Origin: Kiritimatiellales bacterium
GTDB lineage: Bacteria; Verrucomicrobiota; Kiritimatiellia; Kiritimatiellales; Pontiellaceae
Direction of reading: 5' to 3'
DNA: 6,324 nt
Assembly: GCA_015486775.1 (NCBI GenBank)
Contig: WFRA01000105.1
Location: 1-6,324 of the forward strand
Of this stretch, positions 1-5,134 are shown piece by piece (the stretch's first letter is position 1; each line of letters starts with the position of its first letter). The notes below the pieces were generated by a model, which saw only the letters and a list, made by a program, of their open reading frames with translations, did not search any database and had not been told where the DNA came from. The position numbers and the translations under genes are program-made.

Positions 1-1002
1 GCCCCGGCCGAGGCGCACCTTTTCGTGGGCCACGCCGGCAATCATGGCGGCGTTGTCGGTGCAGTAGGCCGGTGGGCTGAGCAGCAGCGGGACGCCGGTG
101 GATTCCGAGAGCTGGGCGAGCTTTTCGCGCAGGCGCTTGTTCATCGAAACCCCGCCCGCGCAGGCAAAGCTTTTCACGTCAAACTTTTCGAGCGCGCGTT
201 TGACACGGAGGACGAGCGCATCGCAGATGGCCTCCTGGTAGCTGGCGCAGATGTCGGCCAGCTCGTCGCCCGCGGGAACGTGGTCGAGATTTTTGACATG
301 GGTGAGCAGCGAGGTCTTCAGGCCGCTGAAGCTGAAGCAGAGGTTGCGGTCGTATTTGTAGATCCACTTGCCGCGGTCGCGCTGGTCGAGCCCGCGCGGG
401 AAGCGGATGGCGGCGGGGTTGCCCCCCTCGGCGGTCCGCTGGATGACGGGGCCGCCGGGATAGCCGAGGTTGAGCACGGCGGCGGCCTTGTCGAGCGCCT
501 CGCCGGCGGCATCGTCGATGGTGCTGCCGAGCAGCTCGTAGCGGCCGGGTTCGCGCATCATCACCAAGCTGCTGTCGCCGCCGGAGACGAGCAGTCCAAG
601 CATTGGAAAGGCGGCTTCGGGCGCGGGGGCATCGGGGTGCATGAAGATGGAGTGCAGGTGGCCTTCGTGGTGGTTGACGCGGATGAGTGGCTTGCCCAAC
701 CGCAGTGCTAGGGTCTTGGCGGCGGAGAAGCCGATCAGCAGCGAGCTGGCCAGGCCGGGGCCGTAGGTGACGGCGAGGGCGTCGATGGAGCCGTAGGTTT
801 CGCCCGCATCCGAAAGCGCCTCTTCGATGATGCCCGGAAGCTTTTCGACATGGCTGCGCGTGGCGATCTCCGGCACCACGCCGCCATAGGGGCGGTGCTT
901 GGCGATCTGGGAATAGACCGCGCTGGAAAGTACGTTGCGGCCGTCTTCAACAACGGCCGCAGCGGTTTCATCGCACGAGGTTTCGATTCCGAGGATTTTC
1001 AT
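1..1002 (-). CDS. tsaD: tRNA N6-adenosine threonylcarbamoyltransferase TsaD (3' end beyond window)
   Basis: TsaD, with TsaB and TsaE, transfers the threonylcarbamoyl group from threonylcarbamoyl-AMP to N6 of A37 in tRNAs that read ANN codons (t6A), in the cytoplasm. Translating the minus strand from the ATG at 1002 gives 334 residues with no stop before the window edge. Bacterial TsaD is usually about 335-350 residues, so only a short tail is missing. Seen: the N-terminal ASKHA/Kae1 signature GIETSCDET (residues 5-13), the metal-binding HHEGH (H111 and H115), a glycine-rich LLVSGGD segment (137-143), GYPGGP (180-185), FSFSGLKT (223-230), CAGGVSMN (281-288) and CTDNAAMIA (314-322), whose D316 is the expected third metal ligand. 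The usual LVSGGHT has D in place of H here. The start is fixed by the conserved MKILGIETSCDET; only a weak AAGG precedes it. The gene follows the lipoprotein gene on the same strand after 70 bp and may be cotranscribed with it. Confidence 0.96.
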   Translation of the reverse strand, partial: MKILGIETSCDETAAAVVEDGRNVLSSAVYSQIAKHRPYGGVVPEIATRSHVEKLPGIIEEALSDAGETYGSIDALAVTYGPGLASSLLIGFSAAKTLALRLGKPLIRVNHHEGHLHSIFMHPDAPAPEAAFPMLGLLVSGGDSSLVMMREPGRYELLGSTIDDAAGEALDKAAAVLNLGYPGGPVIQRTAEGGNPAAIRFPRGLDQRDRGKWIYKYDRNLCFSFSGLKTSLLTHVKNLDHVPAGDELADICASYQEAICDALVLRVKRALEKFDVKSFACAGGVSMNKRLREKLAQLSESTGVPLLLSPPAYCTDNAAMIAGVAHEKVRLGRG

Positions 1003-1027
1003 GGAAAAAGGCCTTGGGGAAGTTTCC

Positions 1028-1060
1028 GACCTTTGGACTTTCGACCTTCAGACCTTCGAC
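1028..1060 (-). repeat. degenerate 7-8 nt tandem repeat between lipoprotein gene and tsaD
   Basis: Read on the minus strand (the sense of both flanking genes), the 70 bp spacer holds successive units GAAGGTC, TGAAGGTC, GAAAGTC and CAAAGGTC, followed by GGAAACT. Every unit ends in GTC or a close variant at a period of 7 or 8 nt. The part at 1042-1023 (minus) nearly matches 4658-4678 (plus). The function is unknown. It lies between the lipoprotein stop and the weak ribosome-binding region of tsaD, and no strong hairpin terminator is visible in it. Confidence 0.7.
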
Positions 1061-1072
1061 ACCCTTCCTCCC

Positions 1073-1642
1073 CTACATCGCGCCCTCTTTCTGGGCGGCC
1101 TCGTATTCCTTGATCTCCTTGTCGAGTTCATCGAAGGCCTTGGAGGCGCGGAAACGTTCGTAGAGATGCTTGGCGCTGTTGTTCTTGAGCGATTCGTCGA
1201 CGATGCTTGGGTCAAGCACCATGAGGACATAGGCGGTGGTGATGCCGTCGTTGGTCTCGTACTTCTGCATTTTCGGCACGGTTCCGTTGAGGGTCTGGGA
1301 GGTGATTTGCTTGGTGGCGGAGGAGAATACTTCGTTCATCTCGGAACCCTTGGCCTCGCCCACCTCTTCGTTGAAGGCCTTCTCGAGGTTTTCGATCTTC
1401 ACCGAAACCAGCTGGGCAAGATTCTTGCGGGCTTCGAGTTTGGCCTTGGTGATGGCCATCTGAGTGTTGCGGGATTCGCCCAGCCCCACAGAGGCCATGC
1501 CGCCCTTTTCGGAAATTTTTGCGACCTCTTCCTGCATGTAGTCGAACATGGTCTTGTCCGATTCCATCTTGGGTTTGGACTTGCATCCGGAAAAACCGAT
1601 GCAGGCCGTCAGGGCGAGAAGGGTAAAGGCTGTGCGTTTCAT
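1073..1642 (-). CDS. small LPP20-like lipoprotein
   Basis: A 189-residue predicted lipoprotein. It starts with MKRT, a hydrophobic stretch (about residues 5-18) and FSGC, which puts the probable lipidated cysteine at C20, followed by a charged linker KSKPK. C14 in LTAC fits the lipobox consensus better but would leave a very short hydrophobic region. Residues about 49-115, from ASVGLGESRNTQ through KLEARKNLAQLV, have the alternating Ala-rich helix pattern of the LPP20 lipoprotein family (a G-x-G-x-S/A start, then A..KA..EAR..LA). The C-terminal 30 residues are rich in Lys and Glu and look helical. LPP20 proteins are outer-membrane or periplasmic lipoproteins with no general enzymatic role, so the function is unknown. 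The start is supported by AGGAGA at 1654-1649, six bases upstream. A promoter-like pair lies near 1714-1742, and tsaD follows on the same strand. The family call is by eye and moderate; the lipoprotein call is firmer. Confidence 0.85.
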   Translation of the reverse strand: MKRTAFTLLALTACIGFSGCKSKPKMESDKTMFDYMQEEVAKISEKGGMASVGLGESRNTQMAITKAKLEARKNLAQLVSVKIENLEKAFNEEVGEAKGSEMNEVFSSATKQITSQTLNGTVPKMQKYETNDGITTAYVLMVLDPSIVDESLKNNSAKHLYERFRASKAFDELDKEIKEYEAAQKEGAM

Positions 1643-1648
1643 CTTGAA

Positions 1649-1654
1649 TCTCCT
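1649..1654 (-). promoter_or_regulatory. Shine-Dalgarno of the lipoprotein gene
   Basis: On the minus strand AGGAGA lies six bases before the ATG at 1642. It is one of only two strong ribosome-binding sites in the window and fixes the lipoprotein start. Expression is probably stronger than for the neighbouring tsaD, which has only a weak site. Confidence 0.75.
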
Positions 1655-1673
1655 GTTTTGTTTTTCCTGTTTG

Positions 1674-1692
1674 GCCGGAACACCCGTCCGGC
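1674..1692 (-). promoter_or_regulatory. hairpin in the leader of the lipoprotein gene
   Basis: GCCGGA (1674-1679) and TCCGGC (1687-1692) form a perfect 6 bp stem around a 7 nt loop. In the minus-strand transcript it would lie about 20 nt upstream of the Shine-Dalgarno site, inside the 5' leader. It could stabilise the message or be incidental. It is not a terminator, because no U-run follows it directly. Confidence 0.4.
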
Positions 1693-1713
1693 ACTCCTTT
1701 GAAAACGATTTGC

Positions 1714-1742
1714 ATTATCCAGAGATTGGAAAGCAACCGCAA
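1714..1742 (-). promoter_or_regulatory. sigma70-type promoter candidate for the lipoprotein-tsaD unit
   Basis: On the minus strand TTGCGG (1742-1737) and GATAAT (1719-1714) are separated by 17 nt. The -10 matches TATAAT at 5 of 6 positions and the -35 matches TTGACA only at its first three. Transcription would start near 1707, giving a leader of about 65 nt. The spacer overlaps an imperfect inverted repeat, TTTCCA...TGGATA, which could be an operator. Prediction from sequence only. Confidence 0.45.
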
Positions 1743-1785
1743 CTGTTTTTTTAGGTGCAATAGCTCTCAATCCGTAACTTACAGT

Positions 1786-1825
1786 TTGGATTGCTGGAAA
1801 GATGGAAGAACGGATTTTTGGAAGA
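1786..1825 (+). repeat. five degenerate octamers, xTGGAxxx type
   Basis: Five consecutive 8 nt units read TTGGATTG, CTGGAAAG, ATGGAAGA, ACGGATTT and TTGGAAGA. All have GGA at positions 3-5. Similar units occur in inverted orientation at 1902-1933, and TTGGAAGA is present exactly in both arrays. Confidence 0.6.
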
Positions 1826-1850
1826 AAAACTGGCGTGGCCGGACAAGGTA

Positions 1851-1889
1851 TCACCGAATGGGTGACATGAAGCGAATTTTTCGTTCATG
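1851..1889. other. two adjacent stem-loops between inverted repeat arrays
   Basis: TCACC (1851-1855) pairs with GGTGA (1861-1865) around a 5 nt loop. It is followed immediately by CATGAAGCGAA (1866-1876), TTT, and TTCGTTCATG (1880-1889), a 10 bp stem with one bulged G. Neither is followed by a U-run, so they do not look like intrinsic terminators. Placed between inverted octamer arrays, they could be the inner part of a larger folded RNA or cruciform element of about 150 nt. No known RNA family is recognised. Confidence 0.45.
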
Positions 1890-1901
1890 GAGTATTTGTA
1901 G

Positions 1902-1933
1902 CCATCCAGCCATCCCGTCTTCCAACCATCCAT
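1902..1933 (-). repeat. four degenerate octamers, inverted relative to 1786-1825
   Basis: On the minus strand the units are ATGGATGG, TTGGAAGA, CGGGATGG and CTGGATGG, each exactly 8 nt with GGA at positions 3-5 (GGG in the third unit, followed by A). The array is the reverse-orientation counterpart of the one at 1786-1825, so the two could pair partially in a transcript. Confidence 0.6.
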
Positions 1934-2019
1934 GTGCCTGGAAAAATAATTTGTGAATGCAAATAGCGCCACCGGCGCGGTTATCGGTAAGCGGTCTCAA
2001 TCAGACATCCATTAACTCC

Positions 2020-2047
2020 TTGCGCCCCTGCTCTGGAAGGGTAGAAT
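2020..2047 (+). promoter_or_regulatory. promoter candidate for the LRR-protein gene
   Basis: TTGCGC (2020-2025) and TAGAAT (2042-2047) are 16 nt apart. The -10 matches TATAAT at 5 of 6 positions. Transcription would begin about 10 nt before the Shine-Dalgarno site, giving a leader of roughly 20 nt. The -35 shares TTGCG with the opposing lipoprotein promoter. Prediction only. Confidence 0.45.
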
Positions 2048-2060
2048 GGCACCCGTTCAA

Positions 2061-2068
2061 AGGGGAGG
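2061..2068 (+). promoter_or_regulatory. strong Shine-Dalgarno that sets the LRR-protein start
   Basis: AGGGGAGG lies five bases before the ATG at 2074. This favours 2074 over the in-frame ATGs at 1957 and 2104. A start at 1957 would lie upstream of the promoter-like pair and put a long non-signal segment before the hydrophobic signal sequence. Confidence 0.75.
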
Positions 2069-2073
2069 ATACC

Positions 2074-3363
2074 ATGGAGACGCTTCAACCGCCAATCGCC
2101 CGCATGCAGTCTAAGAAAGCATTGCCGTTGCTTTTTCTGCTGGCCACCGTCGCCACGGCAGCCGCGTGGCAGTCTGGAGATTTTTCCTACATGATAAACG
2201 CCTCCGGCGACTCGGTCACCATCACCAACTACACGGGCTCCGGCGGTGAGGTGACCATTCCCGGCACCATCGCAAGCCTGCCGGTCACCATGATTGGTTA
2301 CAGGGCATTCCTCGATGCGGATAGCATGACCGGGGTCACGATTCCCGACAGCGTCGTCGAACTTGAAGACGAGGCTTTTGGTGCCTGCAGCATCCTGACC
2401 CGGGTAGCGATCGGGGACGGTGTTGTAGAGATCGGCGGATCCGCATTCTGGGAATGCACCAAGCTATCGGATCTTACATTCGGCAACAGCGTCTCAAACA
2501 TTGGAGGGGGCGCATTCAGCAGATGCTTCGACTTAGCCAATATCACCCTCCCCGACAGCGTTGCCAACATAGGAAGTAGTGCATTCAACAACTGCACCAG
2601 CCTGGGGAGCGTTGTTATTCCAGAGAACGTCGCCACCATCGGGGGATCTGCATTCCGTCTTTGCCAGGCGATGGAAAGCATAACGATCGGCAGCGGAACC
2701 ACCTCCATTGGAAGCGGTGCATTTGGTGCTTGCACCAGCCTGACAAATATTGCCGTGGATGCGGCCAACCCGGCCTACAGCAGTTCAGACGGGGTCTTTT
2801 TCAACAAAGACCAAACCACGCTATTGCAATTTCCCGGGGGGAAAACGGGGAGCTACACCATTCCCGGCAGTGTCGCCACCATCACCCCCTCCGCATTTTC
2901 TTCCTGCCACCTGACGGACGTTACCGTTCCTGGAAGCGTTGCCACCATCGGTAGCTATGCCTTTTATGGCTGTTCGGCCCTGACGGGCACCTATTTCGAA
3001 GGGGATGCCCCCGACCCGGGAGCCTCTGGCGACTACATGTTTCAATATTCCAACAACGTGATCGTCTACTACCTGGCCGGGACGGCGGGCTGGGGCGCGA
3101 CCTACGGGGGGCGGCCGACGGCCCTGTGGCTTCCCGCCGATTCGATCATCCTGGAGGATCCGGGCGTTGCGGCGAACCAATTCGGCTTCTCCATCAACGG
3201 TGCCAGCGGGCAGGTGGTCGTGGTGGAGGCCAGCACGGCGCTCACCAACTCCGCCGCCTGGCTGCCGCTTCAAACCAACACCCTCGGCAACGACCCACTC
3301 TTTTTTGGCGACCCGCAGTGGAGCAGTTATCCGACCCGGTGCTACCGGGTTCATACACAATAG
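2074..3363 (+). CDS. secreted BspA-type leucine-rich repeat protein
   Basis: A 429-residue exported protein of the BspA / LRR_5 type. Residues 1-31 form a signal peptide: R10 and K14-K15, hydrophobic ALPLLFLLATVATAAA (16-31), cleavage probably after A31. Repeats carry the core IPxSVxxIGxxAFxxC. The AF phenylalanine falls at residues 79, 102, 125, 148, 171, 194 and 217, exactly 23 apart, then at 275 and 297. Between 217 and 275 lies the irregular island NPAYSSSDGVFFNKDQTTLL, common in this family. Residues about 326-352 (VIVYYLAGTAGWGATYGGRP) close the repeat domain. A C-terminal module (about 369-426: VVVVEAST, FFGDPQW, CYRV) resembles a beta-sandwich tail I associate with Kiritimatiellota/Verrucomicrobiota surface proteins. 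There is no PEP-CTERM or LPXTG motif, so retention at the surface is unclear. BspA-type proteins often take part in adhesion or binding; the ligand here is unknown. The glycosyltransferase gene follows after 68 bp. Confidence 0.92.
   Translation: METLQPPIARMQSKKALPLLFLLATVATAAAWQSGDFSYMINASGDSVTITNYTGSGGEVTIPGTIASLPVTMIGYRAFLDADSMTGVTIPDSVVELEDEAFGACSILTRVAIGDGVVEIGGSAFWECTKLSDLTFGNSVSNIGGGAFSRCFDLANITLPDSVANIGSSAFNNCTSLGSVVIPENVATIGGSAFRLCQAMESITIGSGTTSIGSGAFGACTSLTNIAVDAANPAYSSSDGVFFNKDQTTLLQFPGGKTGSYTIPGSVATITPSAFSSCHLTDVTVPGSVATIGSYAFYGCSALTGTYFEGDAPDPGASGDYMFQYSNNVIVYYLAGTAGWGATYGGRPTALWLPADSIILEDPGVAANQFGFSINGASGQVVVVEASTALTNSAAWLPLQTNTLGNDPLFFGDPQWSSYPTRCYRVHTQ
2301..2745 (+). repeat. 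69 bp coding repeats of the LRR domain
   Basis: Seven LRR units recur at an exact 69 bp (23-codon) period, marked by GCATTC/GCTTTT/GCATTT codons for Ala-Phe followed by a Cys codon. Nucleotide identity between units is only moderate, with GCATT-C/T and ACCAGCCTG-like blocks recurring, so the repeats look old rather than freshly expanded. Confidence 0.75.
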
Positions 3364-3431
3364 AAATGCAGGCAGAGGAAAACCTTTTTTCTAGGTGCAA
3401 CCACTCCGCCCAATCGGATATGTTGCCCGAC

Positions 3432-4643
3432 ATGAAAATTCTCTTCCTCGCCAATCGGTTGCCGCACGAAAGCGTTGCGGGCGGGCACCGGCTCATCTAC
3501 CAGCGCATGCGGCTGCTGATCGAGCAGGGTCATCAGGTTGGCTTGGCCTCGTTTGTCGCCCCCGGAAATGAAAAGTTTGTCCCCGCCATGTACGGGATGC
3601 TCCACGAGCTCGAAACCGTTCCCGTTCCGCAGCGCAAGATCCTAGTGCGTGCCCTCCGCGACTATGCCAGTAGCACCCTGCCGGCCATCTTCTGGAAAAA
3701 CTATTCAAAGTCGATGATGCGTGCGGTCGGCGACATGGTTGAGCGCACGAAGTACGACGTGGTGGTGGCCGAGTTTGGCGAGATGGGCATGTATCTCTAC
3801 CGCAACCCCTACCTCTCCGCCGTGCGCAAGGTGGTCTCGTGCCACCGCTGCCTCTCGACCGCCTTCGGAAAATATGCCCAGACCGCCGGGCTCTCCCCCG
3901 CGCTACGGCTCAAGAGCGCATCGCAGCTCCGGAAGCTCGAGGTGTTCGAGTTTGAGATGTATAGCGTAATGGATCATATCCTGACCCTCACGCCGGAAGA
4001 TCGCTTTACCCTCCTCAACTATGCCCCCGAGCTCCCTGTCACCGTCATCCCACCCGGCATCGACCTCGACTATCTCGACCGCAAAACCCTTCCCGATCCC
4101 GGCACCCCGCCCATCGTGACGATGTGCGGCTACTTTGCCGACAAGTCGAACAACGATGCCGCGCTGTGGTTCGCGCACGAGGTCTGGCCCCTCGTCCGCC
4201 AGGCGCACCCCGACTTGCAGCTCCATCTGGTCGGGCTCGGTGCCGGAAAAGAAATCCGCCATCTCGCCGACCGCGACAAGCGGATCGTCGTGGTCGGGGC
4301 GGTCGACGACCTGCGCCCCTACCGGGAAAAAGCACGCATCTTCGTCAACCCCATGCGGCTCGGCTCTGGCCTGCGCATCAAGGTGCTCGAAGCGATGGCC
4401 ACCGGCCTGCCGGTCGTCTCCACCTCGCTGGGCATCGCTGGCATTCCCGCGCAAAACGGCGTCAACTGCTTTATCGCCGACACGCCCGAACTCACCGCCG
4501 ACTCCATCGGGTGGCTACTCAGCGACGCGGCCCTCTGCGAATCCATGGGGCGCGCCGCCAAGGAGATGGTGAAGGCGAAATACGACATCCGTTCCACCAT
4601 GCGTGGGCTTGAACAACTGCTCAAGGAAGTGGTATCTATCTGA
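3432..4643 (+). CDS. GT4-family glycosyltransferase
   Basis: A 403-residue GT-B fold glycosyltransferase, group 1 (GT4). The N-terminal acceptor domain (about 1-200) begins MKILFLANRLPHESVAGGHR, with a glycine-rich loop near residue 17. The C-terminal donor domain (about 205-400) has IPPGIDLDYL (206-215), the CGYFADKSNNDAALWF block (232-247), HLVGLGAG (265-272), VVVGAVDDLRPY (286-297), then RLGSGLRIKVLEAMATGLPVVST (309-331), where E320 is the conserved donor-sugar glutamate. GT4 enzymes use nucleotide sugars to build envelope or exopolysaccharide; donor and acceptor cannot be read here. It resembles sugar transferases found with exosortase/EpsH polysaccharide loci, but no such locus is visible. 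The ATG at 3432 is chosen because family proteins start MKILFL; in-frame ATGs at 3366 and 3420 remain possible, and none has a good Shine-Dalgarno site. No membrane segment is evident. Confidence 0.92.
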   Translation: MKILFLANRLPHESVAGGHRLIYQRMRLLIEQGHQVGLASFVAPGNEKFVPAMYGMLHELETVPVPQRKILVRALRDYASSTLPAIFWKNYSKSMMRAVGDMVERTKYDVVVAEFGEMGMYLYRNPYLSAVRKVVSCHRCLSTAFGKYAQTAGLSPALRLKSASQLRKLEVFEFEMYSVMDHILTLTPEDRFTLLNYAPELPVTVIPPGIDLDYLDRKTLPDPGTPPIVTMCGYFADKSNNDAALWFAHEVWPLVRQAHPDLQLHLVGLGAGKEIRHLADRDKRIVVVGAVDDLRPYREKARIFVNPMRLGSGLRIKVLEAMATGLPVVSTSLGIAGIPAQNGVNCFIADTPELTADSIGWLLSDAALCESMGRAAKEMVKAKYDIRSTMRGLEQLLKEVVSI

Positions 4644-4656
4644 CGAATGGGAAGGC

Positions 4657-4687
4657 GGAAAGTCAAAAGGTCGGGAAATCGGTAGTC
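4657..4687 (+). repeat. degenerate octamer array GGxAAxTC
   Basis: After the glycosyltransferase stop come GGAAAGTC, AAAAGGTC, GGGAAATC and GGTAGTC, with unit lengths 8, 8, 8 and 7. The stretch 4658-4678 nearly matches the minus strand at 1042-1023. It runs without a gap into the heptamer array at 4688. Confidence 0.65.
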
Positions 4688-4726
4688 ACGCAATACGCAG
4701 CACGCAATACGCAGTACGCAGTACGG
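4688..4726 (+). repeat. heptamer tandem repeat ACGCAxT (five units plus partial)
   Basis: Units ACGCAAT, ACGCAGC, ACGCAAT, ACGCAGT and ACGCAGT occupy 4688-4722, followed by a degenerate ACGG. It ends 8 nt before the ATG of the phnA-like gene, where a Shine-Dalgarno site would be expected; only a weak GGA is present. The 7 nt period does not preserve a reading frame, so it is not coding. It is a simple repeat with no spacers, not a CRISPR array. Confidence 0.85.
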
Positions 4727-4734
4727 ATCAAAAC

Positions 4735-5133
4735 ATGTCCACGGGATTCCAGGGAAAGTTCCATCGGCAGAACATGCTTTCGCGTTTCGCGAAGGAGCTC
4801 GTGCGCCGTTCCCGCTCCAAGTGCGAACTCTGCGAAAAGAGCGGGGCAAAACTCGAAGTCTGCGAACTCCCCCCCTTCGGGGAAGAGCCCTTTCCCGACG
4901 GCTGCGTCTTCATCTGCGAGGAGTGCCGGAAGCAGATCGACAACCCCAAGAAAACGATCCCCTCCCACTGGCGTTGCCTGAACAACTCGCTTTGGTCGGA
5001 GGTTCCTGCAGTGCAGGTGGCCTCCTTCCGCATGCTGCGCCGCCTCGCGCACAGCGAACGCTGGGCAGAGGAGCTTCTCGAAAACGCCTATCTCGACCCC
5101 GAGACCGAAGAATGGGCTCGCCAGGCCGAATAA
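4735..5133 (+). CDS. PhnA/YjdM-like zinc-ribbon protein lacking the C-terminal domain
   Basis: A 132-residue protein with two CxxC pairs (C30/C33 and C61/C64) that would form a zinc ribbon; C43 and C57 lie between them. Downstream, SHWRCLNNSLWSEVPAVQV (77-95) is a strong signature of PhnA (YjdM) family proteins of the longer type, which normally continue into an SH3-like PhnA domain to about 190 residues. Here the protein ends at WARQAE, where that domain would begin, so it is a short form or a C-terminal truncation. PhnA is named after the E. coli phosphonate operon but is not required for C-P lyase; its function is not established. The ATG at 4735 is chosen because upstream in-frame sequence reads through the repeat array. 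The stop is 1 nt from the mtaB start, suggesting translational coupling. No phosphonate genes are nearby. Confidence 0.8.
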   Translation: MSTGFQGKFHRQNMLSRFAKELVRRSRSKCELCEKSGAKLEVCELPPFGEEPFPDGCVFICEECRKQIDNPKKTIPSHWRCLNNSLWSEVPAVQVASFRMLRRLAHSERWAEELLENAYLDPETEEWARQAE

Positions 5134-5134
5134 G

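Larger units (their letters stand above)
1643..2073. other. divergent intergenic region, no credible gene
   Basis: These 431 bp separate the divergent lipoprotein and LRR-protein genes. Short ORFs here show no recognisable protein and overlap low-complexity repeats. The region holds, left to right: a leader hairpin and a minus-strand promoter-like pair for the lipoprotein gene, an octamer array (1786-1825), two adjacent stem-loops (1851-1889), an inverted octamer array (1902-1933), a small GCGCC-ACC-GGCGC hairpin (1966-1978), a plus-strand promoter-like pair (2020-2047) and a strong Shine-Dalgarno site (2061-2068). The centre is more AT-rich than the flanking genes. Confidence 0.7.

Noticed and set aside
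25..711. 228-residue plus-strand ORF
   Set aside because: It lies antisense to tsaD, has low-complexity Gly/Ala/Val-rich composition typical of a GC-rich shadow frame, and has no recognisable domain.
935..1702. 255-residue plus-strand ORF
   Set aside because: Antisense to the lipoprotein gene and the start of tsaD. The minus-strand frame has a signal sequence, a strong Shine-Dalgarno site and a family-like pattern; this one has none.
1639..1972. Several 60-85 residue ORFs on both strands in the divergent spacer
   Set aside because: They overlap repeats and each other, lack Shine-Dalgarno sites and show no recognisable protein features.
1957..2073. Upstream ATG extension of the LRR protein
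   Set aside because: In frame, but it would put 39 extra residues before the signal peptide and start upstream of the promoter-like pair. The AGGGGAGG site points to 2074.
3375..3393. Possible intrinsic terminator after the LRR gene
   Set aside because: The T-run is preceded only by a weak AGGAAAA/TTTTTTCT pairing with a very short loop and a G-T pair; there is no GC-rich stem.
4688..4726. Possible CRISPR array
   Set aside because: The units are contiguous 7-mers with no spacers, and no cas genes are present.
4603..4734. Longer N-terminus for the phnA-like protein
   Set aside because: The extension overlaps the glycosyltransferase gene and translates the repeat arrays; similarity to the family begins only after the ATG at 4735.
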